Below, one piece after another: positions 1 to 6,430 of a DNA stretch of 18,809 nt (position 1 is its first letter; each line of letters begins with the position of its first letter). Made by a program: the position numbers and the translations under genes. Source of the stretch: JASEJA01 sp038872535 (lineage in GTDB: Archaea; Thermoproteota; Bathyarchaeia; Bathyarchaeales; Bathycorpusculaceae); assembly GCA_038872535.1 (NCBI GenBank), contig JAVZJY010000021.1, forward strand, positions 1-18,809, in the 5' to 3' direction. The notes under the pieces are model-generated. The model did not search any database. It worked only from the letters and a program-made list of their open reading frames with translations, and was not told the origin of the DNA.

Positions 1-68
1 GAGGCAGTTAAAGCCCATAAAGCAAGGAGCATTGAAATGACGGTCCACTTATTTTTTAGAAACGCCAA
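1..68 (-). CDS. Partial membrane or secreted protein, N-terminus only
   Basis: The beginning of a gene that continues beyond the left edge. A strong Shine-Dalgarno GGAGGTG lies 7 nt before a TTG codon at 68, and the frame then stays open to the window edge. The 22 visible residues start MAFLKNKW and run into a hydrophobic stretch (VISMLLALWALTA), which looks like a signal peptide or first membrane segment. The start overlaps the last 13 nt of the ECF S-component gene, so the two are probably translationally coupled. An ATG at 32 is in frame but has no comparable ribosome site. The function cannot be read from so few residues; a partner of the transporter is plausible from coupling alone. Confidence 0.55.
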   Translation of the reverse strand, partial: MAFLKNKWTVISMLLALWALTA

Positions 69-610
69 TTATTTTCACCTCCAACAATTTTTGTTATAGC
101 ACTGATTACTGGGATGCATCCTACCCCGAAAAAGAAGGCATTGCTTATAACGTGGACAACTCCGAAGGGGACAAAACCCACGATTACTGCAAAAAGGGGA
201 TTCCAGCCGGCTACCCAGCCGAAAACAATGTTTGTAATGATATCATAAATAAACGTTAAAAATACTCCAGCAACCCCGAAAAAAATGTACAAACCAACTC
301 CATTTTTGAGCTCATCAAGTTCACTTAATTTTAGGCTTTTCCTAACAAGGGCTCCGCCAATGCCATATATTGCCTCTGAGAACATGGTTGAAATCCATAT
401 TGGAAAGGAAAAACCGAGAGGATTCAAAGAACCATAAATCAACCATGAAAAAATTCCAATTACCGCTCCAGTAATGGATCCGAAGCAGAAGCCTCCAACA
501 AAGACTATGAAATCCATGAATTTTACATTGTAGAGGGATATCATAGCGTAATTGGTGCTTATGGAAAGGGCGACGAGGATTATTATTATGGCTACTTTTC
601 TCGATTTCAT
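56..610 (-). CDS. ECF-type transporter S component (substrate unknown)
   Basis: A 184-residue, very hydrophobic protein with about five to six membrane segments and few charged residues. A basic N-terminus (MKSRK) leads straight into the first helix. Small size, Gly/Phe-rich helices (for example FVGGFCFGSITGAVIG) and a conserved-looking loop before an amphipathic stretch fit the substrate-binding S component of energy-coupling factor vitamin transporters. The ATPases and the T component are not in this window, so it would share a module encoded elsewhere (group II ECF). The substrate is not evident. A TATA-like box at 635-648 and an inverted repeat at 617-635 precede the ATG. The downstream partner gene overlaps its stop. 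Confidence 0.7.
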   Translation of the reverse strand: MKSRKVAIIIILVALSISTNYAMISLYNVKFMDFIVFVGGFCFGSITGAVIGIFSWLIYGSLNPLGFSFPIWISTMFSEAIYGIGGALVRKSLKLSELDELKNGVGLYIFFGVAGVFLTFIYDIITNIVFGWVAGWNPLFAVIVGFVPFGVVHVISNAFFFGVGCIPVISAITKIVGGENNWRF

Positions 611-616
611 TGTATG

Positions 617-635
617 GTTGGATTATCCATCCAAC
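617..635 (-). promoter_or_regulatory. Inverted repeat over the start of the ECF S gene, candidate operator
   Basis: A perfect 7-bp inverted repeat, GTTGGAT-N5-ATCCAAC, sits between the TATA-like box (635-648) and the ATG at 610. It would therefore cover the likely transcription start, a position typical of an archaeal repressor operator. I do not recognise the motif. Confidence 0.45.
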
Positions 636-648
636 TATAAAATATTTT
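635..648 (-). promoter_or_regulatory. TATA box of the ECF S-component gene
   Basis: The minus strand reads AAATATTTTATAG, about 25-38 nt upstream of the ATG at 610. This is the right place for a TATA box giving a short leader. Confidence 0.45.
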
Positions 649-660
649 CGCTAACAAAAC

Positions 661-1905
661 TTAAGGTTGTTGCATTAGAAATGCATACACTTTTGCATCT
701 GCGATTAGGTTTTGTATTTTTGTGTATTCGTTTGGTTGGTGGGCTGTTTCGTCTATTGTGCTCCATACAACGGCTGGAATGTTTATTCTTCTGAAGAAGG
801 CGGCGCATGTTCCTCCGCCTATTCCTCCAACTTTTGGCTCTATTCCTCTAATGGTTTTTATTGCATTTTTTAGCATGGTTACGATTTTTGAGTTTGGGTC
901 TGTTGGTTTTGGTGCGGCGCTTTTTTGGATGATTTCGATTTTTATTTTGGCTCCTGTTTTCTTTTCAAATTCTTCCGCAAGCGCTTGAATATTGCCTAAT
1001 ATTTCTTCTATGTTATAGTTTGGCAGTACTCTGCAGTCGAAGTGTGTTATGTCTTCTCCTGGAACAATGTTTACTGCATCCACATTCCTATCTTTTTTTG
1101 TTGGTTCGAAGGTGCTTTCAGGCGGGTCAAAATAGGAATCTCTGATCGCATATTTTTCATGCAGCATCTTGTCTAAAGCTAGGGCGTATTCCATTCCTAT
1201 GCGGTGGGCGTTTAAGCCAATGTTGGGTCTGCTGGCGTGGGTTTGTTTTCCAATTGTTCGAATTCTAAACCATAAGGCGCTTTTTTCAGCAATTTCTATG
1301 AAGCTTCCATTTTCGTTTCCGCTGTCAGGCACGATTATTAAATCGTCTTTTCTGAAAAGCCCCTGATTTATTAAGTGTTGGATTCCGTATTTGCTTCCTT
1401 GTTCCTCGTCGGCTACGAAGGCTAGGGCAATGGTTCTTTTTGGTTTTATGCCTAACCGTTTTAAGGCTTTCACGGCGAAAATTGAGGCAATCATAGAGTG
1501 CCCATTGTCTTCGCTTCCACGCCCATAAATTCGCTCATTTTTAATTGTTGGTTTGAAAGGTTTTGTAACCGTCCAAAGAGATTCTTCTCCAGAAGGAACA
1601 ACGTCAAGATGGGTTATTATCCAAAGCTTTTCAGCGCTGCTTTCGCCTTTAACGGAAGCTATAATGTTTGGTCTTTTTCCCGTTGGAACCCGCTTGTCTT
1701 CAGCATCCACATGTTCTATTTTATCAAAGCCTATAGGCGCCAAAATTTGAAGCAGTTTTTCACTTTTCTTTGACTCTCCTTCTCCACCATTTTCTGGAGC
1801 AATAGCTGGAACGCTTATGAGCTCCATGAGAGCTTTGACCATTTCGCTCTTTTGGTTTTCAATTTCTGATGAAATTCTTTGGAATTCCATATTTATCGCA
1901 TCCAT
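661..1905 (-). CDS. M20-family zinc metallohydrolase (ArgE/DapE/carboxypeptidase-like)
   Basis: A 414-residue co-catalytic zinc hydrolase of peptidase family M20, probably acting on a peptide or an N-acyl amino acid in the cytoplasm. All family landmarks are visible: H99-x-D101 in THLDVVPSG, bridging D133 in GRGSEDNG, the catalytic and ligand glutamates E167/E168 in ADEEQGS, D194 in VPDSG, and the last histidine H389 in ETAHQPNEY. Length is normal for the family. ArgE, DapE, dipeptidase and aminoacylase members share these motifs, so the substrate is open. A TATA box at 1931-1943 places the transcription start just before the ATG at 1905; a second ATG at 1890 is possible. It is co-directional with the M48 protease but appears to have its own promoter. 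Confidence 0.88.
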   Translation of the reverse strand: MDAINMEFQRISSEIENQKSEMVKALMELISVPAIAPENGGEGESKKSEKLLQILAPIGFDKIEHVDAEDKRVPTGKRPNIIASVKGESSAEKLWIITHLDVVPSGEESLWTVTKPFKPTIKNERIYGRGSEDNGHSMIASIFAVKALKRLGIKPKRTIALAFVADEEQGSKYGIQHLINQGLFRKDDLIIVPDSGNENGSFIEIAEKSALWFRIRTIGKQTHASRPNIGLNAHRIGMEYALALDKMLHEKYAIRDSYFDPPESTFEPTKKDRNVDAVNIVPGEDITHFDCRVLPNYNIEEILGNIQALAEEFEKKTGAKIKIEIIQKSAAPKPTDPNSKIVTMLKNAIKTIRGIEPKVGGIGGGTCAAFFRRINIPAVVWSTIDETAHQPNEYTKIQNLIADAKVYAFLMQQP

Positions 1906-1930
1906 TAACTTTAGAGCGTAATGTGTTTGA

Positions 1931-1943
1931 TGCTTTTTAATGT
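1931..1943 (-). promoter_or_regulatory. TATA box of the M20 hydrolase gene
   Basis: The minus strand reads ACATTAAAAAGCA, centred about 30 nt before the ATG at 1905. It implies a leader of only a few bases, which agrees with the lack of a clear Shine-Dalgarno sequence. Confidence 0.4.
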
Positions 1944-1961
1944 TTTACCAAAAATAAAGGT

Positions 1962-2927
1962 TTAGCTTAACTCTTGCAAAGCCCTAAGGCGCTTAATTAT
2001 GTTTGGATGAGTTGAGAAAATCTCTGCAATCCTATCTGCTAGGGTTATTTGCTTTGATAGAAGCTCTTGAACCAGTTTTTGGTCGCTTGCCGCAGTTACG
2101 GTTGAAAGTGCCATAGAATCTGCTTCTGCATGGTCCGGATCCGCAATGAATAAGGCTTTGAAAGCGTATAGATTCTGTGTCTGCTTCTTCACGTATTTCA
2201 TGTTCTTTGTCATGTTAACTATTTTTGCTAAACCTTCAGAAAGTTTTCTGGGACCGTCTTCAACTATTGATGCACTGTGCCTATCCGCATAATATTCGCG
2301 TGTACGGCTTAGCATTGTGACGCAGACGTAGTTTAGGAAAAGTGAGAAAGCCAAGAGAACCATGCCTATTACTGCGGTGCCTCCGCCAGCGTCGTCTCTT
2401 TTTCTGCTGTACATTGATGAAAGCATAAGCGAATATCCTAAATAATAGAATAGAGCTGGCAAAAGCGATACAAACATCATCACCTGCACGTCTCTGTGTT
2501 TCAGATGCCCAAGCTCATGACCAATAACAGCTTCCACTTCCTCAAAATCCAACGTTTTCAAAAGTCCAGTTGTAACGGCTACGCGGTTTCCAGCTATTGG
2601 TGAGCCATAGGCGAAGGCGTTTGGTATTGGAATTTGGGCAAGCATAAGTCTTGGCTTCTTTATTCCACTTTTTCTGCTTAGGTTTTCAACAACTTCGTGA
2701 AGTTTTGGATTTTCGCTTTCTGGAATAGCTCTCACGCGGTAAAGGGCGTCAATGATGTATGGTGATATTAACCATTGGATAATGTTGAAGGCGACAACTA
2801 AAATGCCAAGCGTTAGTAAATCCATAACGCCGAGTAAGCTTAAAACTAAGGTTAAGAACAGTGTGGACAGACTTATTATTATGGCTAGGGAACCAACCAA
2901 TGATAGGCGAAGTTTCCAAATACTCAT
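1962..2927 (-). CDS. htpX: HtpX-like M48 membrane zinc metalloprotease
   Basis: A 321-residue integral membrane protease, in the family expected to degrade damaged membrane proteins. The gluzincin motif HELGH (H137, E138, H141) lies in EAVIGHELGHLKHRDV, and the third zinc ligand is probably E211 in TREYYAD. Membrane segments are near residues 11-33, 36-57, 149-171 and 184-206, the usual HtpX arrangement of two before and two after the HExxH. The frame is open to 2990, but I place the start at 2927: a TATA box (2964-2974) lies inside the longer version, and GGTG sits about 8 nt before this ATG. The gene is divergent from the methionine synthase, sharing a 99-bp promoter region. Confidence 0.9.
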   Translation of the reverse strand: MSIWKLRLSLVGSLAIIISLSTLFLTLVLSLLGVMDLLTLGILVVAFNIIQWLISPYIIDALYRVRAIPESENPKLHEVVENLSRKSGIKKPRLMLAQIPIPNAFAYGSPIAGNRVAVTTGLLKTLDFEEVEAVIGHELGHLKHRDVQVMMFVSLLPALFYYLGYSLMLSSMYSRKRDDAGGGTAVIGMVLLAFSLFLNYVCVTMLSRTREYYADRHSASIVEDGPRKLSEGLAKIVNMTKNMKYVKKQTQNLYAFKALFIADPDHAEADSMALSTVTAASDQKLVQELLSKQITLADRIAEIFSTHPNIIKRLRALQELS

Positions 2928-2963
2928 TATTATACACCAATTAATGTTGACGGGTGAGCGGTG

Positions 2964-2974
2964 ACTTATATTTT
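2964..2974 (-). promoter_or_regulatory. TATA box of the htpX-like gene
   Basis: The minus strand reads AAATATAAGT. Transcription about 25 nt further on gives a leader of roughly 17 nt carrying GGTG before the ATG at 2927. This box decides the start of the protease gene. Confidence 0.5.
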
Positions 2975-2995
2975 TTGCGGAAAAGAACAACTATT

Positions 2996-3002
2996 CTTAA
3001 AT
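2996..3002 (+). promoter_or_regulatory. TATA-like box of the MetE-like gene
   Basis: CTTAAAT lies 25 nt before the ATG at 3027, and there is no Shine-Dalgarno in the 20 bases before that ATG. Together these suggest a leaderless or nearly leaderless message. Confidence 0.4.
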
Positions 3003-3026
3003 GGTTCATAGAACAAAATTGTTTAC

Positions 3027-4049
3027 ATGAATACGCTGATTGACGATGTTGGAAGCTTCCCATTACCCCAATCCATAGATAGAAAATTGTTTGACAAGGC
3101 ATATGTTCTTGCAAGAGAAGCCATAACCAACGGAAAAGACATAAAGAAAGACGAGTTCTTGCTAAACAACTTCCACAATGTTATAATGGAATCTTTTAAG
3201 AAAAAGTTGGAAACAGGCTTAGACATTGTTAATTACCCGCAACATTATGACATGCACAAACAATTTACAGAAACAATCCGAGAAGCCATGAATAGAGGCA
3301 CATATGTGGTTGACGAAAAAAATGCGATAATACCAGAAGTGCACGTAATTAAAGAAGAATCTGAAAGACTCTGCAAGGAAATTGGGAAAAAAATTTCGCT
3401 CCGCATCTGCGTTACTGGACCAATGGAACTCTACCTAAAAATGGTTGGCGTAGTTCCTTACAAGGAGGTTCTCCTAATGTTCGCAGAAACCGTAAGGCGT
3501 TTCGCAAAAAACTCAATTTTAAACTCCAAATACGTTAAAACAGAAGTTGTTTCGCTGGATGAGCCAAGCTTCGGATTCCAAGAAGTAACAGCAGACAAAG
3601 ACACCATATTAGAAGTGCTGGAAAAGGCATTTGCTTTTTCAGGCGTTATAAAACAGATTCACCTCCACTCTTCATCAAGAGTTGCAGATTTAATAGAGGT
3701 TAAAAATCTTAATGTGTTATCCTTTGAGTATGCAGCTTCCCCCAAAAACATCGAAGCAGTCTCCAAAAAAATGTTGGAAAAAGCAGACAAACAAATAAGA
3801 GTTGGCATATCAAGGACAGACATAAACAGCATAACAGCAGAACTGTACGAAAAAGGCATAACAAAACCAAACATGGAACAACTAGTTGAAAACGAAGAGG
3901 CTATACGAAAAAGGTTCTTAACAGCCAAAGAAAAATATGGAGAAACAATGACTTTTACGGGACCAGACTGCGGCCTAGGCGGATGGCCAACACAAGAAAC
4001 TGCACAACTTCTCCTGAAAATAACAGTGAAAGCCGTGAAAAAGGCATAA
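3027..4049 (+). CDS. MetE-like cobalamin-independent methionine synthase, short archaeal form
   Basis: A 340-residue protein matching only the catalytic (C-terminal) barrel of MetE, as in archaeal short forms that transfer a methyl group to homocysteine at a zinc site. Aligning by eye with MetE, H214 in QIHLHSSS, E234 in LSFEYAAS and C315 in GPDCGLGGW match three zinc ligands. The usual HxC cysteine is replaced by serine (S216). The N-terminus (DDVGSFPLP) and SLDEPSFGF are also typical. The methyl donor of the short forms differs from bacterial MetE, and the altered site leaves open whether this one makes methionine or methylates another thiol. It is transcribed alone, divergent from the M48 protease. 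The family is confident; the exact reaction is not. Confidence 0.85.
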   Translation: MNTLIDDVGSFPLPQSIDRKLFDKAYVLAREAITNGKDIKKDEFLLNNFHNVIMESFKKKLETGLDIVNYPQHYDMHKQFTETIREAMNRGTYVVDEKNAIIPEVHVIKEESERLCKEIGKKISLRICVTGPMELYLKMVGVVPYKEVLLMFAETVRRFAKNSILNSKYVKTEVVSLDEPSFGFQEVTADKDTILEVLEKAFAFSGVIKQIHLHSSSRVADLIEVKNLNVLSFEYAASPKNIEAVSKKMLEKADKQIRVGISRTDINSITAELYEKGITKPNMEQLVENEEAIRKRFLTAKEKYGETMTFTGPDCGLGGWPTQETAQLLLKITVKAVKKA

Positions 4050-4052
4050 ACA

Positions 4053-4075
4053 AAAATCATATAAAGTAAAAGCCT
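4053..4075 (-). terminator. U-rich terminator after tRNA-Lys
   Basis: Just past the tRNA 3' end the minus strand carries successive T runs (CTTTTAC, then GATTTTTG), the usual form of archaeal intrinsic termination. It abuts the end of the oppositely oriented MetE-like gene. Confidence 0.4.
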
Positions 4076-4081
4076 TGCGGA

Positions 4082-4188
4082 TGGCGGGCCCGCCGGGAAT
4101 TGAACCCGGGACCTACGGGTTAAGAGCCTCAACCCAACCCCGTGCAGCGGTTTGGTCCGCCGCTCTAACCTTACTGAGCTACGGGCCC
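4082..4188 (-). tRNA. tRNA-Lys(CTT) with non-canonical intron, CCA encoded
   Basis: The acceptor stem GGGCCCG/CGGGCCC, D stem GCTC/GAGC and T arm CCGGG-TTCAATT-CCCGG all form, with discriminator G and an encoded CCA at 4084-4082. Removing a 29-nt insert (4128-4156) leaves a perfect anticodon stem GCGGG/CCCGT (first pair G-U) and loop CTCTTAA, so the anticodon is CTT (4122-4124), lysine. The mature length is 75 nt plus CCA. A TATA box lies at 4204-4212. Confidence 0.95.
4128..4156 (-). other. Archaeal tRNA intron at position 30/31 (bulge-helix-bulge)
   Basis: The 29-nt intron interrupts the anticodon stem rather than the usual 37/38 site. A full bulge-helix-bulge can be drawn: outer helix GAG (22-24) with CTC (32-34); central helix CGGC (25-28) with intron GTTG; 5' bulge GG^A and 3' bulge AG^G; inner helix CCAA with TTGG. 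Cutting at the carets gives the mature tRNA. Confidence 0.88.
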
Positions 4189-4203
4189 GTTTGTTAGGCT
4201 TTT

Positions 4204-4212
4204 CTATTTATG
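4204..4212 (-). promoter_or_regulatory. TATA box of tRNA-Lys
   Basis: The minus strand reads CATAAATAG, about 16-24 nt upstream of the tRNA 5' end at 4188. Confidence 0.45.
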
Positions 4213-4253
4213 CAGTTTAACAGCGCTTTAATAAATTTAGCTTTCTACAATAG

Positions 4254-4263
4254 TTTTTAAGAG
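4254..4263 (+). promoter_or_regulatory. TATA-like box of the dphB operon
   Basis: TTTTTAAGAG would start transcription near 4281-4285. That leaves a short leader carrying GAGGT (4286-4290), 8 nt before the TTG at 4299. This pairing is the reason for choosing the 4299 start. Confidence 0.35.
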
Positions 4264-4298
4264 TTGGCATTCATATTTGGTTGTTGAGGTTAAGGCTG

Positions 4299-5099
4299 TT
4301 GGGTGAAATTGTCTTTGTTGGGCTTGGTTTGCATGACGAGTTGGGAATAAGTTTGCGGGGCTTGGAAGAAGTTAAAACTGCAGAAAGTGTTTTCATAGAA
4401 CTTTACACGAATCTTATGCCAGATTTTTCAATAAAACGCTTCGAAGCACTTTCTGGAAAAAGGGTTCAGAGAATTTCAAGAAGGGAGCTTGAGGAGGAAA
4501 ATGGAAAAATCATTTTAGAAGCAGCCAAGAAAGGAAAGGCGGTTCTGCTTGTTCCAGGCGATCCGCTGATTGCAACAACCCATATAGCCTTAAGGATACA
4601 TGCCCAAAAGCTTGGAATAAAAACCCGCATTGTTCACGGCGCATCTATAATTTCGGCTGTAGTGGGCTTGTGTGGTTTGCACAATTACAAGTTTGGAAAA
4701 AGCGTCACCATACCGTTCTCAGAGGAAAATCCTTCCGAAACACCATACGAAGTTATAGTTCAGAACAAGGAAAGTGGGCTTCACACCCTTTGCTTATTAG
4801 ACATAAAAGCTGAAGAGAAACGCTACCTAAAAATTCATCAAGGCTTAAAGATGCTTTTGAAAGTTGAAGAGAAAAGGAAAAAGAATGTTGCTACAATGGA
4901 AACGCTTGCGGTTGGAGTGGCAAGGGCTGGAAGCAGCAACCCCACAGTGAAAGCTGACTTCATAAAAGAATTGTTATATTATGATTTTGGAGAACCACCA
5001 TACAGCCTTGTTTTTCCAGCAGCGCTTCATTTTATGGAAGCTGAGGCGCTTATAACTTTGGCTGGAGCCCCAGAAAAAGTTAGGGAGATGATTATGTGA
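4299..5099 (+). CDS. dphB: Diphthine synthase (SAM-dependent methyltransferase)
   Basis: A 266-residue enzyme that methylates the modified histidine of translation elongation factor 2 during diphthamide synthesis. It belongs to the tetrapyrrole-methylase-like fold: the first strand ends FVGLGL (residues 6-11), followed by a SAM-binding VPGDPLIATTH (85-95) and VHGASIISA (112-120). Length and motifs match archaeal Dph5/DphB throughout. The start is TTG with GAGGT 8 nt upstream; an in-frame TTG at 4281 would add six residues. It is the first gene of a four-gene operon: its TGA overlaps the GTG of the DUF357 gene by 4 nt. Confidence 0.93.
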   Translation: MGEIVFVGLGLHDELGISLRGLEEVKTAESVFIELYTNLMPDFSIKRFEALSGKRVQRISRRELEEENGKIILEAAKKGKAVLLVPGDPLIATTHIALRIHAQKLGIKTRIVHGASIISAVVGLCGLHNYKFGKSVTIPFSEENPSETPYEVIVQNKESGLHTLCLLDIKAEEKRYLKIHQGLKMLLKVEEKRKKNVATMETLAVGVARAGSSNPTVKADFIKELLYYDFGEPPYSLVFPAALHFMEAEALITLAGAPEKVREMIM

Positions 5100-5383
5100 G
5101 TTTGGAAGAGCTTGTTTCGAAGTATATAGCTTCTGCAGAGCATGCTTTTAGGGAAATTCAAATTTCTGAAACTCGTGTTAATCTTGACGCTGAAGGCGTT
5201 AGAGAGGTTGTTGAATTTGCTAAAGCCTATTTGGAGGATGCAAAGTATTATATGGATAGAAAGAAATTTGAGGTAAGCTTGGCTTCTGTTGCCTACTGCG
5301 AAGGCTTACTGGATGCTTTAAAACTGTTAGGAGCCGTGAAATTTGAGTGGCCAATAAAAGGGAAAAGCGAAAAAGGAAAATAG
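5096..5383 (+). CDS. DUF357 family small helical protein
   Basis: A 95-residue, mostly helical acidic protein resembling archaeal DUF357. Helices are near residues 2-22, 28-50 and 54-80 (with YLEDAKYYMDRKKFEVSLASVAYCEGLLDALKLLG), and the tail is basic (KGKSEKGK). The function is unknown. The helical hairpin with a conserved Y-C-E-G-L-L-D segment suggests a protein-binding or helper role. The GTG start sits in a 4-nt overlap with dphB, and its 3' end overlaps the FAD synthase start by 37 nt, so it is translated as part of that set. The tight coupling to ribL makes a link to FAD synthase the first idea to consider (inference). Confidence 0.8.
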   Translation: MSLEELVSKYIASAEHAFREIQISETRVNLDAEGVREVVEFAKAYLEDAKYYMDRKKFEVSLASVAYCEGLLDALKLLGAVKFEWPIKGKSEKGK

Positions 5384-5814
5384 TTCTGGCGTCAGGCGTA
5401 TTTGACTTACTGCATCTTGGGCATGTAAGATATCTTGAAGAAGCGAAAAAGGCTGGAGGGAAAAACTCTGAACTCATAGTCATAATAGCAAGGGACAGCA
5501 CCGTTGAGAAACGGAAAGGAAAGAAACCCGTAATGTCGGAACACCAAAGGCGGGCTCTTGTGGAATCATTAAAGGTTGTGGATGAGGCAATTTTGGGCTT
5601 TGAGGAATTTGACATTGGAAAGGTTGTGGAAAAGATAAAGCCAGACATCATTGTCGTAGGATACGACCAGGATAATATGGAGCAAGCTGTGAAAAACTAT
5701 GTTAAAGCGAAAGGGTTAAGGATTAAAATTGTGAAGATTGGAAAGTTTGGAGAGGACGAATTGGACAGTTCATCGAAAATTAAACAGAAGATTATTGAAG
5801 ATTTTAAAAGATGA
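5347..5814 (+). CDS. ribL: FAD synthase, archaeal RibL-type nucleotidyltransferase
   Basis: A 155-residue cytidylyltransferase-fold enzyme expected to adenylylate FMN to FAD, as archaeal RibL does. After a basic N-terminal tail (KREKRKRK) it shows GVFDLLHLGHVRYLEEAK with the HxGH nucleotide-binding signature, then RDSTVEKRKGKKPVMSEHQR and the C-terminal SSSKIKQKI, which replaces the ISSTxxR of relatives. Length and motifs fit RibL better than glycerol-phosphate cytidylyltransferase. GTG start with GGAG 13 nt upstream, inside the DUF357 gene. Its TGA overlaps the rhomboid ATG (ATGA). The preceding enzyme, riboflavin kinase, is at 6431-7123 on the other strand. Confidence 0.88.
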   Translation: MANKREKRKRKIVLASGVFDLLHLGHVRYLEEAKKAGGKNSELIVIIARDSTVEKRKGKKPVMSEHQRRALVESLKVVDEAILGFEEFDIGKVVEKIKPDIIVVGYDQDNMEQAVKNYVKAKGLRIKIVKIGKFGEDELDSSSKIKQKIIEDFKR

Positions 5815-6428
5815 AAGCCATGTTTAAAGTTTCTAAAAGTTTCACGCCAACCTACATAATTATCGCATTAAACATTGTTGTTTACGCCTACACCGCTATC
5901 CTTAGCAACAACTTTTTCGTGATAGACGATTCTGTTCTCAGCATTTATGGACAATTTAACCTGGAAGTTTTTAGGGGAGCCTACTGGCAGCTTTTCACAT
6001 CCATGTTTGTCCACATGAACATAATGCACATTTTAGGTAACATGTTCTTTCTCCTAATTTTCGGGTTAAGGGCAGAAGAAATCTTCTCAACCCCAGAATA
6101 CTTGCTCATTTACTTCTTAAGCGGATTGGCTGGAAATCTTTTAACGCTGCTTTTTGGTCCATACATGCTTTCCGCTGGTGCGTCGGGCGCCATTTTCGGA
6201 TTGTTTGGAGCATGCACAATTTATTTTAGACGTGCAATTGGGCAGTCGATTATGAGCGCTTTGGTTTATGCTTTCTTTCTGCTCATGCTTAATGCAAGTC
6301 CTAACGTGAATTTTCTGGCTCATTTTGGCGGTTTAGTTGTTGGATTGTTGATGGGATATGGGCTGGCGGCAACACGCAAAACCAAAGCAAGATATGGATA
6401 TCATTATTCTTTTGCGACAAGAAGTTGA
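5811..6428 (+). CDS. Rhomboid-family intramembrane serine protease
   Basis: A 205-residue polytopic membrane protease that cleaves membrane-protein helices. It has about six segments and the full catalytic set: oxyanion-side H73 and N77 in HILGNMFF, nucleophile S125 in GASGAIFG, and H171 in NFLAHFGG, which completes the Ser-His dyad. YWQLFTSMFVH before segment 2 is typical of the family. The C-terminal tail is basic and probably cytoplasmic. It overlaps ribL by 4 nt and ends only 2 nt before the end of the convergent ribK, so the two messages must overlap at their 3' ends. Substrates are not evident. Confidence 0.93.
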   Translation: MKAMFKVSKSFTPTYIIIALNIVVYAYTAILSNNFFVIDDSVLSIYGQFNLEVFRGAYWQLFTSMFVHMNIMHILGNMFFLLIFGLRAEEIFSTPEYLLIYFLSGLAGNLLTLLFGPYMLSAGASGAIFGLFGACTIYFRRAIGQSIMSALVYAFFLLMLNASPNVNFLAHFGGLVVGLLMGYGLAATRKTKARYGYHYSFATRS

Positions 6429-6430
6429 AG

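Noticed and set aside
722..1773. Several plus-strand open frames opposite the M20 hydrolase
   Set aside because: They are antisense to a gene with all catalytic motifs, overlap one another and have no ribosome sites or recognisable domains.
2928..2990. Extended N-terminus of the M48 protease
   Set aside because: It spans the TATA box, and the later ATG gives the usual HtpX N-terminus.
3659..4132. Minus-strand open frame of 157 codons over the end of the MetE-like gene and the tRNA
   Set aside because: It starts inside the tRNA, runs antisense to a strongly conserved gene and has no protein-family features.
4128..4160. Reading the tRNA with a canonical 37/38 intron and another anticodon (for example GCA or TGG inside the insert)
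   Set aside because: No 5-bp anticodon stem forms with CCCGT in those readings. Only removal at 30/31 (or one base earlier, which gives the same mature sequence) yields a perfect stem and a normal lysine loop.
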